DNA from: Hermodice carunculata
Taxonomy: Eukaryota; Annelida; Polychaeta; Eunicida; Amphinomidae
Assembly (NCBI GenBank): GCA_964020975.1
Contig: OZ026628.1
Span: 11,990,276-12,054,275, forward strand
Direction: 5' to 3'
Length of the DNA stretch: 64,000 nt
This document shows positions 13,521 to 24,841 of the stretch, piece by piece. Numbering within the stretch: position 1 is the first letter of the stretch; each line of letters starts with the position of its first letter. The translations under genes and the position numbers were made by a program. The notes beneath the pieces are model-generated. The model saw only the letters and a list, made by a program, of their open reading frames with translations. It was not told where the DNA came from and did no database searches.

Positions 13521-13861
13521 TCATTCAGAAGTTGAGCATTTATGCTTGTAAAATAAATATTGTGCACTATATATACCTTTGTGTTTGGCTTGAGCACCAT
13601 CTTGTGCGTTGATGTAGGTGGGTTCAGGGGCTTGATTAGGCACATCTTCATACACATGGACCTCTGGCTTCACATTCTCATATGCAGAACACTGCTGGCT
13701 CCAGTGTGATACAGACGAGTTTACTTGGGCTACCTCCTCTCTAAGGTCAAAGTTAACATTGACGTATTCAGTGGTGCCCGATGTACCCAAGCCCGATGTT
13801 TTACCAAATGAATCCTCATATTCACTGGTGTCGGCTGGGATTGAACTCATTATGGTTTGCT
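13521..13861 (-). CDS. Receptor cytoplasmic-tail exon (last)
   Basis: This encodes about 113 residues, starting EQTIMSSIPADTSEY and ending CSTSE. It is rich in tyrosine motifs: YEDS, YVNV, YENV, YEDV, YINA and YSAQ. Three of these fit pYxN, the known consensus for Grb2-type SH2 domains. The 24.6 kb distance from the transmembrane exon and the matching phase (1) support it as the tail. The acceptor is uncertain: the phase-compatible site (GTTGGAG before AGCAAACC) is weak, and another exon could lie in between. An internal phase-1 donor (AAAG|GTATAT at about 13577) would allow an alternative, longer 3' structure, but no further exon is seen. Otherwise the stop at 13521-13523 ends the protein. 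Confidence 0.65.
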
Positions 13862-14849
13862 CTCCAACGCTAAAAATATTGATCTAGGTGAAAATATGTT
13901 TAGTTCTGAGGACAGTGCACATGGTAAACAGATCCTGAAGTATCACAGGAAGCGTTCATAGAAGGTCAAATTCAAGTTAATACCATGGCTTTCATTTAAT
14001 GAACAGCAACTTAAGGTAGTAACCTACTAGGGATCTGTAAACTCTTCATAACAATTTGCGAGCAGCACAGCAGGGTTCCTATTCCATAGCATAATAAGAC
14101 ACTATTTGGCTGTGTTGCAGTTCGTCAGTTCCTGCCAATGGGATCTTGGGTGTTTGTCATGAGAGAAGCACCCAATGTGTTTTTGAGTCAAGCAAAGAAT
14201 TTGCAAACAAAATTCGCTAGTATGTAGACTTTACGGTTGCTGTATCGAAGAGAAAGTAGAATAGTGAAATAAACGATATGAAGAAAATAACTAGCTTGTT
14301 TACGAGAATAACGAATCTCAGGAGAACAAAATTTGGGTCTGGATATTCATAAGGCAAATGGGAAGCTGAGCATATTAGCATAGGGAATTAATTTAAGCAG
14401 CTAAACAGTTTGACATAAATATTTCCCAACTGCAGCCTACAGATGCATTTTGCAGACCGTGGAAATATGACCATTTATTTTCAGAGAAAGAGGAAACATT
14501 TGCCTTCATTCTAACAGAATACACGAACCTGAAAACCCACACAGGCAGCAAGGGCACAGATGCCGATTTTTATTATCTGCAAGATACTTGCAACATATCA
14601 TACAGTATTCGTCCGAGACGTCCTCCACCTCGAGTTATGTAAGAAAAAAAAATAATAGACGTTCAAAGTACCATACTATTATTTCAAAACAAAACATCTG
14701 CCTGTACAGGAAAGTCTGAGAGATAACCAAGTAACACACACAGTATATATGTCTGATCAGTTGTTGAAGTCTGCAGCTTTGCTCTGCTCTGAAGATGCGT
14801 GGTGTGTCTCGGTCTCCTTTTATTTTCATTTTTTTTTTTTTATTTTGTA
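13862..14849. other. Receptor intron, no feature seen
   Basis: AT-rich intronic DNA next to the tail exon. No exon or recognisable repeat family is visible. Confidence 0.4.
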
Positions 14850-15740
14850 ATTTGGGGCGGGGGGGGGGGCTCCATCAAAGGGGAATCCTCAACAATGTGG
14901 GCATGACGTAAAACCTATTGCCAGAGGTAGGAAGACTGACCAAATTGATACCATGTTTGTTCAGGTAGGTTTACATGTTATAGTTAACCAATTGTCATTG
15001 AAAATGTTGTGTTTTAAGGGTGGTGTGGCACCGCCTGGTGAGAGCCAGTGGATGGAAGCTTATCCATAAAAGGAGGATATGTTTATGTTATAAACCACAA
15101 TGCGAATGTTAATGTGCAAAGTAAGTTAAAGTATTTGCTGACTCATGAGAATTCATGGACGTGGCTGTTGAGGAACTCCAGTGTTTCTAATAATTTGGCT
15201 GGCAAACTTTTGAAACAGAATTCACGTGACCTGTTAAGAGCATCACACAAACAATGTCACAGGGAGTGGGTGGGATGGCATGTCTCAGGCTTTTTTTTTT
15301 TGGGGGGGGGGGGGGGAGGTCGCTCCGGCAAGGGGGAACCCTCAACAATGTGGGCATGACGCAAAACCTATTGTCTATTTTAGGAAAACTAACAAACTTG
15401 ATACCATGTTTATTCCTGTAGGTTTTACATGTTACATTTAGCTAATTGTCAATGAAAATATTGTGTTTTCATGGTGGTGAAATGCCTCCTGGTGAAAGCA
15501 AGTGGATGGAAGCTTATCCATGAATGGAAACTATGTTTATAAGATAAACAGCATTGAGAATATTAATATGCAAGGTAAGTTAAAGTTCTTCCCGACTCAT
15601 GAAAATTCATGGATCCGGCTGTTGAGGAACTCAAATGTTCCTTATAATTTGGTTTGCTAACTTTTGGAACAGAACTAAGGTGACCTGTTAAGAGCATCAT
15701 ATAACAACGTAATGGGATGGAACGGGATGGCACATGGACT
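14850..15740. repeat. Tandem duplication of a unit of about 445 bp
   Basis: Two diverged copies (about 14850-15295 and 15296-15740) run in the same order. Each has a poly-G run, then TCAACAATGTGGGCATGACG, CAAAACCTATTG, GTGGATGGAAGCTTATCCAT, GTAAGTTAAAG and GACCTGTTAAGAGCATCA. Neither codes for protein. Confidence 0.88.
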
Positions 15741-15764
15741 ATGAAATTAGCACTTTATATAATT

Positions 15765-15779
15765 ATATAAATATATACG

Positions 15780-15828
<49 letters not shown>

Positions 15829-15833
15829 ATATA

Positions 15834-15929
<96 letters not shown>
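15765..15929. repeat. (AT)n microsatellite at a LINE 3' end
   Basis: A long near-perfect TA run with a few G interruptions abuts the 3' end of the minus-strand LINE. It may have grown from the LINE tail. Confidence 0.95.
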
Positions 15930-15931
<2 letters not shown>

Positions 15932-17905
15932 GTTAATGATAACAATACTGCGGCTCTACCCCTATGCGCCGAGGTCCTGTGTGACACAGGTGGCCTAGGA
16001 CAAAAATGAAAAAAAAATGGATGAGATGGAGGAAAATATGGTTATCCTAATCAGCTCATGCTGCCATGTTTACCAGGACCAGAGCTGAAGCAAAGAGTCC
16101 AACACACACTCTCTCACAGCTGTGGTGGGCCCCTGGCCCTGGAAATATCCCCCAACACTCATCGCTTGTAGTCCCCCCCCCATAAAAAGACAGAAAAACC
16201 TTCCCCCATGCACCCTTTCCCCGCCTCTAAGGCTCAGGCATTTCCCATGGGGGATCCTATGGGAGCCCTTATAAGGGCCACCACGATTCCCTCTCCTCCC
16301 TGCATTCTAAGATTCTAATTCACCCTGTTGCTATCAAGCCCTATCAATTCATTTCATTCTCCCAGCACCCTACCAGGTAGTCCTGACACTTTTTGTGCCT
16401 TTCTGCCTCCCAAAAAGCCACCCTTCAAAACCCATGCTACACGTTCCTCTCCCTCTAAACATTGAACCTCTTCTAGACCTTTGTAATTATAGTCTTCCCT
16501 GTGCCACTTTCTGAAAAATTCTTTTCTTATCTCTGTATATGCATCACACCACAACAGCCAGTGATCCACTCTCTCATCTGCCTCTTGTGTACATACCTTA
16601 CATTTACCATTACTACCTGTTGTCCACTTATGTTTTCTTTTTTCCAGATTGATCACTCCTGCCCTACTTTGAAAAAGAAGCCTGGTTCCCTTCCCTCCAT
16701 TCCAACACACACTTTTCTTTCGTTTTTGTAGTCACTTGTACACTTTTAATGTACTCTTCTCCCTGACTCCTCTTTTTCTGTCTTCTGTCAAGCCCTCTGT
16801 AACAGTCTTACCTATATATACATTCCAGTTTTCAACCGCATCATGTCCTTTCAATTCGTATCTCTCTGCCAACTTATTTATATCTTTGACCCATCTTATT
16901 TGTTCCTTGACTACTTCATTGTAAACATTCCTGCACCACATGTCTTCATTTACTGCTTGTAAATACCCCCAGTACTTAAGCTTTGCTTTGGCAATTCTGT
17001 CTGTGATTTTTTTTTCATCCTAACAATCCTAGGACTGCCTCTGTTGCTGCACATGGTGGTGCTCCCAGTATCCATTTCCCCATCTCTTTCTGTACATTCT
17101 CCATTCCGTGGATATATCCCTCACTTATTGAAATCACATCTAAGCCCATATATCATCCCTGGTATTGCAACTCTATCCATAATACCCTTGCTGTGTATGC
17201 TCTGTTGAAACTGTTCAGTGCAGTAGCTTTAATCATTCCATTTGTACGGTTCACTTCCTGTTTAATATTCTCCACCTGATACCTGAACATACCTTTACCT
17301 GCTGTTTTTGTATTAACACATAAGTATTCATACTCATCAACCTCCCAAATTTCAATTAACTCTTCCCTACCTTCTGGAATTTGGAACTGCCCGATTTTCC
17401 ATTTTTTATCCCCATCTGGTTTCTTCCCAAGAGTCATCACTTTACTCTTATCCTTACTAAATTCTAACCTCCGTCTATTCCCATATTCCCCTGCTATGTT
17501 CAGCATTCCTAGCAGTTCTATCTGGGACTCTGTCATGAGTACAATGTCGTCTGCAAGAATAAGGCCTGGAATTTTCAGGTCACCTTCCTTTATTCCCTTA
17601 TTACACTCCATGAACTGGTCCCCCAGCTCCTTAATATACAGGGCAAACAAACTCAGGGACAGCACACATCCCTGCTTTAGACCTATATCCAGGCGTGCAT
17701 TCTCTACTTCTACCTTTCCAAATGAAAGTGTACAGACTGCATCTTTACACAATGCTTTCAGAATTTCTAGAAAGTTCCCACCAAAAGCCTAGTTCACTTA
17801 GTTTTTCCCACAGGACATAAGCGTTCCTCACATCTAAAGACCCATGAAGATTTTCTTCCCCTTCTGCCTTGCCAACTCGAACACCTGGATCAATGAGAAA
17901 ATGTG
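15930..17905 (-). mobile_element. Non-LTR retrotransposon (LINE), 5'-truncated
   Basis: Read on the minus strand, the reverse transcriptase starts with [17 protein letters not shown]. It continues to the RT motifs IGLKQGCVLS and ILADDIVLMTES, then the thumb-like VDEYEYLCVN and SFNRAYTARVLW. A C-terminal zinc-knuckle-like block follows (CKVCTQEADERVDHWLLWC). The frame is broken by several stops and shifts. The catalytic box reads LADD rather than the usual F/YADD. The 3' UTR contains GCCTAGGACAAAAATG and a poly-A-like run near 16005. The 5' part is missing, as is usual for LINEs. Clade not assigned. Confidence 0.88.
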
Positions 17906-18080
<175 letters not shown>

Positions 18081-19253
18081 GTATATTAAAATGTGATCAA
18101 ATTGACGCCTACCTCTATTACAGTACTTAACATAATATTATCTGTCTTGTATATGGGACAATATTAGCCAGACCTATGACAGGTACAGATTATATGATGG
18201 GTGATATGTTTTATTCATGCAACTTCTACATAGGAACACAGAACCAGGACCCAATATCACTAAGGATATCAACCTCTTACACACACATCAGAACATTATT
18301 ATCAACTTACCTGCTGCCATTCATTTCAGTATCTGAAAGATAAAAGCACACATTATATATCTTGTAACACTTTGATTTATTATGTTTCAACATAAATCTC
18401 AACTTAACACCATATTTTCCCATGTACACATAAATCCATATTATCACATACACATAACCACATAAGACATGGGTTTGTGTGGTTCAAAAACTGTGCTCCC
18501 AATCTTGCAGGCCCCCCTTAACAGAGGCCACCTCTATTAAAAGACCACCATTCCTATGAACAAAGTGTTACACTCCTATTTTATTGGCTCTCTCTACAGA
18601 GGCCACCCCTAAGAAAAGGCCTCTCTTGGGCTGTATTTGGGGCGGTCTTTCAAGTAAGGGAACACTGTAGAGGCATAATAGTCTAGCGTTTCTGATCAAC
18701 AAGAGATAGTTTCAAAACTCCTGGTGCGTACAGGTCTCACTAGTTACATGGTTTGTCCTTCTATCATGATGTTATCCGTTTACTAATTTAGGAGTAACCA
18801 ATAGGAATCCTGAACATCAATGTGTTATAGGGCTGCAGCCAGGGGTAGCCAATAGAAGTTGGACTTCAAAGAGTGCAACACATTGCCAATGCAGAACCAC
18901 TCTGTCATTTGAAACAAAAAATTAATAAAGATTGTGTGAGTGTTTCAGTCGAACTAAATTTAAAATGAACTGCTCTAAATTATAATGAAGGTGCTAAATT
19001 CAAGTTTCTTGTAAACAGACCTTTCATTCATGTACCAGTAGTTACACAGAATATAATAGCCCAGGTCTTCTCTCAGCATGTTTTGGGTGCAATGGGTGCA
19101 TTGCACCTAAGGCAGGCTGAAAAAAGCTGTTGACTCAGTCCAAAAAAATGACACAGGAAGAGTGAAATAGTTCAAGTGAGAGTTATAGGTGATACCTAGC
19201 ACAAGAACATGCCACATGCCAAAGAAAGCAGTGGACTTGAGGCTTAGTCACCA
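18081..19253. other. Receptor intron, unique DNA plus one MITE fragment
   Basis: No gene is visible. It holds the TIR-element fragment listed separately (18511-18667) and otherwise unremarkable intronic sequence up to the TA target site at 19254. Confidence 0.4.
18511..18667 (-). mobile_element. TA-type DNA transposon (MITE) end fragment
   Basis: On the minus strand it begins next to TA with CAGTGTTCCCTTACTTGAAAG and contains repeated GGCCTCT / GAGGCCACC blocks. A related fragment starting TA-CAGTGGTCACTCTCTTACA lies at 33644. These ends look like mariner/pogo-type TIRs; no transposase is present. Confidence 0.5.
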
Positions 19254-19559
19254 TACAGTACCGATTTCGCATGTGGGTCCCTTTTGCTGGCTAATCATTT
19301 TCACACTGCGCAGCACATTTGAGCATGCTTAGTTGCGAGCTTTTTTGTCTGGATATGCCATTGCAAATAACACACCAATCTTCTGCGCTCAAATTTCCCC
19401 CCCCCCCCCCCCCACCAAATTTGCTGTGCGAGTTGCATTTCATCTACGCGAATTGTGTGAACAGGTACTTCGCCTCCACTGGACAGAGCGTGCGAGCAGC
19501 ATGCCTCTATGGTGGCACAAAAGTGCTAACTAAAATATTTTTCTCTCGCCGTGAAAATG

Positions 19560-19935
19560 CGCAGTCGAAAACAAGAAAATAAGAAAACAGAACAGCGAAA
19601 ACAAGAAGGCGAAAACGCTAAAATACAAAACACGAAGGCGAAAATGCGAAAACACAACAGCGAAAACACGACAGAAAATATGTCGTGTTTTCGCACTCGC
19701 ATTTTCGTGTTTTCGTGTTAGCGTTTTCTAGTTTTCTTGTTTCCTTCCTTGGTCGAAAACAAGAAAACACGACAGCGAAAACACTAAAATTCAAACGCGA
19801 AGGCAAAAATGCGAAAACACAACAGCGAAAATACTACAGAAATTATGTCGTGTTTTCGCACTCGCATTGTCGTGTTTTCGCATTAACGTTTTCTTGTTTT
19901 CTTATTTTCGCAATATCGTGCTTTCGTTTGTTTCA
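19560..19935. repeat. Subterminal GCGAAAAC iteron zone
   Basis: Many copies of (G)CGAAAACA and its complement TGTTTTCGC are arranged as two tandem units of about 185 bp. Each unit is itself an inverted repeat (GAAAACACGAC ... GTCGTGTTTTCGC). The same zone is present in the right arm at 35800-36180. Confidence 0.9.
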
Positions 19936-20135
19936 CTTCCGTTTAACACCTTCCCCATATGTTAGCTAACGGAATTAATCTGCTGAATATTTTACTTTTT
20001 TTGGTTTATACTTGTATTTTACAAATGAATTCAAAGGAAATGTGTGGACGCACCATGAAATAACCCCGCTTGATTGGTGCCCCTGTTGTAACGGGGTAGT
20101 TTTCCAAATCCATTGTTCTTGTTGTTATTATTATA

Positions 20136-20204
20136 TCTCGTTGTTGTTGTTGTTGTTGTTGTTATTATTATCTTTATTACCATTATTATTATTATTATTA
20201 TTTA

Positions 20205-20243
<39 letters not shown>

Positions 20244-20260
20244 TATTATTATTATTATTA

Positions 20261-20300
<40 letters not shown>
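20136..20300. repeat. (TTG)n/(TTA)n triplet microsatellite
   Basis: TTG units followed by a long interrupted TTA run within the left TIR. The right TIR has (CAA)n at about 35541-35600 instead of the long TTA part, so the tract changed after insertion. Confidence 0.95.
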
Positions 20301-20828
20301 CTTGCTAGTACTAAGCTGAACTGATTAGCGGACGGTCATGATACCAAGATCGAGCGAACAGGTAAAACTGGTATTCGAAAGAACATTTTAATACATGTTG
20401 CATTAATGATAATATTTACGGTAAATAATAGACTTTGATCCTTGAACTAAACTCTGTACACAAGCCCACAAGCATATAAGTAAACAAACAAATAAACTTA
20501 AAGCCAGTCATGTCTGAGGAAATTGATGCTGATTCATGGAAATCCTGGTGACAAAATTATCAGCGCCAAGGACCAAGAGGACAAGTCCTTCACAGGTAGT
20601 GTTCGTGTGGGAAAAATAATCGTTCGGTGAAAAAATGGGTCTTTAATACAGTGGTTTTGACATAAAAGTTATAATAAACCCCCCCAACATGTCATGTCAT
20701 ACGAAAAAACAAAAAACAAAAGAAAAAAAAACAAAAAACAAAAAAAAAACAAAAAAACAAAAAAAAACAACAAAAAAAAAAAAAAACAAAAAAAAAAAAA
20801 CAAAAAAAAAAAACAAACAGACAAGCAA

Positions 20829-21737
20829 ACAAAAAAGTTTCCTAGCTAATATTTTTTTCTTTCCAAAGACCATTATTTAAAGCAGATCGACCAATTAGCT
20901 TTAAATCAACCCTGTCTACAAAATTGATTGATAAACAAAAAATCATTTCTGAGAAATTTGCGTTGAAAAATTTGAGGCCCTTGTCGCCCACATTGTTGGC
21001 CGAAATGACAATATCGCTCTCCAACCGTGGTCACTTTTGGTTGCAATTTTTCGAAGGCCCGTCAATGGACAAATGTGATATATAGATTCCAACATACAAT
21101 GGTATTTATTGGCCTAAAAAGCAGTTATTTACCCGAACGACATCAAGGGCAGCCATAAATGCAAGCCTGTCACTATGGTTTCACACGCGACGGCGGCAGC
21201 TTTCAAAGGGGACTCGAAAGCGGATCAGTCACGTTACCCGAAAAGAGCAACATATCTCTGTTAATGAAGCTTGTGATCATACCGGCAAAAAAAAAAACAC
21301 ACAAAACAAAAAAAAATAACCAAACAAGCCAAAAAAAAACAAAAAACAAAAAAACAAAAAACAAAAAAAAAAAAAAAAAAAAAAGAAGAAGAAGAAGAAA
21401 AAGACCATGATCCGGGACGAAAACAGAAAATGAAGCAAGCGGATAGCAATGTGCATGAAAAAAAAAAAAGTTGACGACCAAGCATACAGTACTTGGGGGA
21501 GAGGGCGCTAGGGTTTGATTTTTCTCTTTATTCTTATAAAATTTATAATTGCCATTCCAGACAATTTGGACCTAGAGTTTGAATCCATTCTCTCCATCCC
21601 TCTCAAATCTTTCTCTGAAAATGACAAGTTAACTGCTGCTTTGCTCGAGGCTGACGGCAGTATGTCTTGCTTTTGGCATTTTTTTGTGAAAATAAGTTGT
21701 GAGATTGCTTGACAGAGAGAGACTGCGAGAGAGACAG

Positions 21738-21782
<45 letters not shown>

Positions 21783-22024
21783 GAGTACCATGGTCGCTAT
21801 ATACATGTATATGGCAGTCCCAGCCCTGTTCTATTTGTTTAAAGACATGTATATATCCATTTTTTTTTTTCATGTTATTCCACGTACAGTCAGACATGTT
21901 TGTTACTTTCTATGTAAACAAAGAGAAGAATTTGAACTAGGAAAGATGATTTGCTGCATAGCAAATCAGTGTGTGTGTCTTCAAAGCATATTGGTATGGT
22001 AATGTACAACTATTTCATAACACA
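20829..22024. other. Element interior, non-coding
   Basis: It holds a second A-rich low-complexity tract (21290-21400) and a GACA microsatellite. No gene is supported; the long reading frames here are simple-sequence artefacts. Confidence 0.5.
21731..21784. repeat. (GACA)n microsatellite
   Basis: About 13 tetranucleotide units with one interruption. Confidence 0.95.
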
Positions 22025-22715
22025 GGAGTAGAAGTTGGAATGGCATCTCTATCTATTATAGCTTTGAAGATGTTCAAGATTGAAAATTTCGAATACTGCC
22101 AATTAGCATAATTTAAATTGCTACAACTTTTATTTTTAATTCATCATGGGCGCAATGGTCAACAACCCCCTAGTAGAAGTTGGAATGACATCTCTATCAA
22201 TTATAGTGTTGAAGATATTCAAGATTGAAAATTTCGAATACTGCTAATTAGCATAATTTAAATTGCTACAACTTTTGTTTTAGATTCATTACATGCGCAA
22301 TGGTCAACAACCCCTTAGTAGAAGTTGGAATGACATCTCTATCTATAATAGTTTTGAAGATATTCAAGTTTAAAAATTTGAAATGCTGCTAATTAGCATA
22401 ATTTGAATTGCTACAACTTTTGCTTTAGATTCGTTACATGCGAAATGGTCAGTAACCCTCTAGTAGAAGTTAAAATGACATCTCTATCTATAATAGTTTT
22501 GAAGATATTCAAGTTTTAAAATTTCAAATGCTGTTAATTAGCATAGTTTAAATTGCTACAACGTTTGTTTTGAATTCATTAGATGCTCAATGGTCAATAA
22601 CCCCCAAGTGGAAGTTCGAATCACATCTCTATCTATTATACTTTTGAAGATATATAAGATTTAAAATTTCAAATGCCCCTAATTTGCATGATTTTAAACA
22701 TCTTCATTCCTTTGT
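22025..22715. repeat. Minisatellite of about 145 bp, five copies
   Basis: GTAGAAGTTGGAATGACATC recurs about every 144-146 bp (near 22029, 22173, 22318, 22463 and 22609), followed each time by GAAGATATTCAAG and AATTAGCATAATTTAAATTGC. Divergence rises towards the 3' copy. Confidence 0.92.
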
Positions 22716-22816
22716 ATAAAACGGTCAAACTCCTTGCATGTAGATACAATCACGCCAAGTTTGGAGATTTTATGTATAATAGTATTTGAGAAAAGTGTCG
22801 GACAAATTTGCGGGTA

Positions 22817-23060
<244 letters not shown>

Positions 23061-23078
23061 ATTCAGGAAAAAGAAAAA

Positions 23079-23208
23079 AGTGTGTGTTGACACACACACT
23101 TTGCTGTCATTGTTGGGTTTGGAATTAATGAATATGGATCATGGTTTTCTGTACTATTTAATAAAAAACTCGAGGGAAAAGAGAAAAGTGTGTGTTGACA
23201 CACACACT
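23079..23208. repeat. Paired 9-bp-stem hairpins
   Basis: AGTGTGTGT and ACACACACT are separated by TGAC and form a perfect hairpin at 23079-23100. An identical copy is at 23187-23208 on the same strand. Confidence 0.85.
23101..23160 (+). repeat. Dispersed repeat shared with 58690-58770
   Basis: TTGCTGTCATTGTTGGGTTT and the following GGAATTAATGAATATGGATC recur in inverse orientation at about 58690-58770, in a receptor intron outside the element. Confidence 0.85.
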
Positions 23209-24170
23209 TTAATTAGCCTCCGACTTCTTTTTAAATCCTCTTTTTATCCCCCGCCTCCTTTAGAGAAATAAACCATATCAAAAACAGATGGAGAGAAAGA
23301 GAGATGTCATTTTGTATGGACGTTCCATGCTGCATACACTATACCAGATGAGGGGTCCAGATCGGCGGTCTTCATAGATCATGATCATGACGAGGTGACG
23401 GCTGAGACAAGTGTCCTGGTAATGATAAACAAGCATCAATCCCAGCATATACTAGAATTTTAAAAAGTGAAAAAAACGGCACACACAGAACGCCTTATAT
23501 GTGTTCAAAATCCATTAGTTTCAACGTTGTATCAATGATAATACTGTGCATTGTCACATATGAATAAATAAGTCTATCCGTTTGCTAGTGTAGACACAGA
23601 GGTTATAATAGTACACCATGACCGAGGTGATGATGTTACAGTTTGGACGTTTCTTGCCAGCTAAGGCGAACTGTGTTTACTTACATAATTGATCAGACAG
23701 TGCGACACGCACTTCAATCGCAATTTAACAATAGCGCAAAGTAAGTTTGTTTTGCAGACAAGAAAGTTTCCAACTTCCTCATAACGGAATTGGAAAAGGG
23801 ATGGGGCAATTAAGGCAGAGTTCAGCCTTCATGGCTTTGGCTTGGGTGCTGGCATGTAAGGTTGTCAGGAGTGTTAATTAGACCAAAATAAAAAAATAAC
23901 AATGTTTCCGGTCGAGCGCCCGGGTGAATTATTTTCCCGATCCCACCCGGCCACTAAAAACCTTTTTTTTCCCCAATTGCAGAAACGAATGTTGGTTGTG
24001 AAACAATCAAATCAAACAAATGGTTGCAAAAAAATTGCTAAATTAGAGCTAGGTTTGCTAGTTTTCCACGGTTCTAGTACGCGGAGGTGTTTGGCTCTGA
24101 AGTGAAGCTATTTTTGGAAAGTCTCGTCTGTCAGCAGGTCAGAACGAGAGGCTGCGAGATCACTACGGGG
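23209..24170. other. Upstream region of the element's gene
   Basis: Non-coding DNA that must contain the gene's promoter and 5' leader. No TATA box or other core promoter element can be called with confidence. Confidence 0.4.
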
Positions 24171-24841
24171 ATGCCCACGGGGATGGCGGCCATGATGGCG
24201 GATAGCAACTCAAACTCGCCCAAACTTTACAAAGTTTGTTTGACAATTGTGACGATGTGCAAGGGCCAGTCAAAAGTGCTGCTTAATAAACGGATAACGG
24301 ACTATCCTGGTGATACTACATTCGGAGATTTCCTGTCGGAGGTGTCCACACGCCTAGATCTAACCGATGACTTACTTCGTAAGGAAACCATCAATATTCA
24401 GTTGTCAAGTTTTAAAACACCAAATGACATTTTCGAAGTGGAGGAAGACGACACTTTAGACTCAACAGTAGACTTTGTTCCCGGACCAAAAGTTCTGAAA
24501 TATTTAGTTACTTTAAAGCCAATTGAAGAAGTTTCAGGAGAGTCAAACGGTGATGTTGCCCCAGACTTGTCAGATGCCTTTACCATCCTCATGTCAAACG
24601 CATCAAGTCGGACCAACCTCACTGCCATTGAAGTGAAGTCCCAAAAGGACAGACTTCACAACATGGTGATAGAGAGTTTACAGAGTAATGGCCCAATACT
24701 AAATCCAGGGTATGCACAAACAGAGGGCCACAAGGTGGTTAGAACTGTCACGGATGCAATATGGTACCTAGACGGCCGGCAGGAGATTATCAAACAGGCA
24801 TGTGCAGCCCGAGGTTCCAAAATAACGCCACTCCCAGCCAG
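24171..24841 (+). CDS. Candidate transposase exon 1
   Basis: Encodes about 223 residues from MPTGMAAMMADSN to TPLPA. It includes the beta-grasp-like part (KVCLTIVTMCKGQSKVLLNK ... VLKYLVTLKP) and a helical segment ending DGRQEIIKQACAARGSK. Donor CAG|GTGAGT; it ends two bases into a codon (AG|A, Arg). Confidence 0.82.

Larger units (their letters stand above)
19508..20828. repeat. Left inverted repeat of the 16.7 kb element
   Basis: It pairs with 36247-35031. Shared blocks in order are the TATGGTGGCAC terminus and the GCGAAAAC-rich zone. Next come AATTCCGTTAGC (inverted) and CCCCGCTTGATTGGTGCCCC, then a triplet microsatellite. The repeat continues with GATACCAAGATCGAGCGAAC, TGATGCTGATTCATGGAAAT and CATGTCATACGAA, and finishes in an A-rich run. 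The two arms differ mainly in microsatellite length. Confidence 0.88.

Noticed and set aside
15734-16009. Reading frames of alternating Tyr-Ile across TA tracts (also 17834-18130)
   Set aside because: Pure microsatellite translation; not genes.
20012-20319. Leu/Tyr-rich frame suggesting membrane segments
   Set aside because: TTG/TTA triplet microsatellite inside the TIR.
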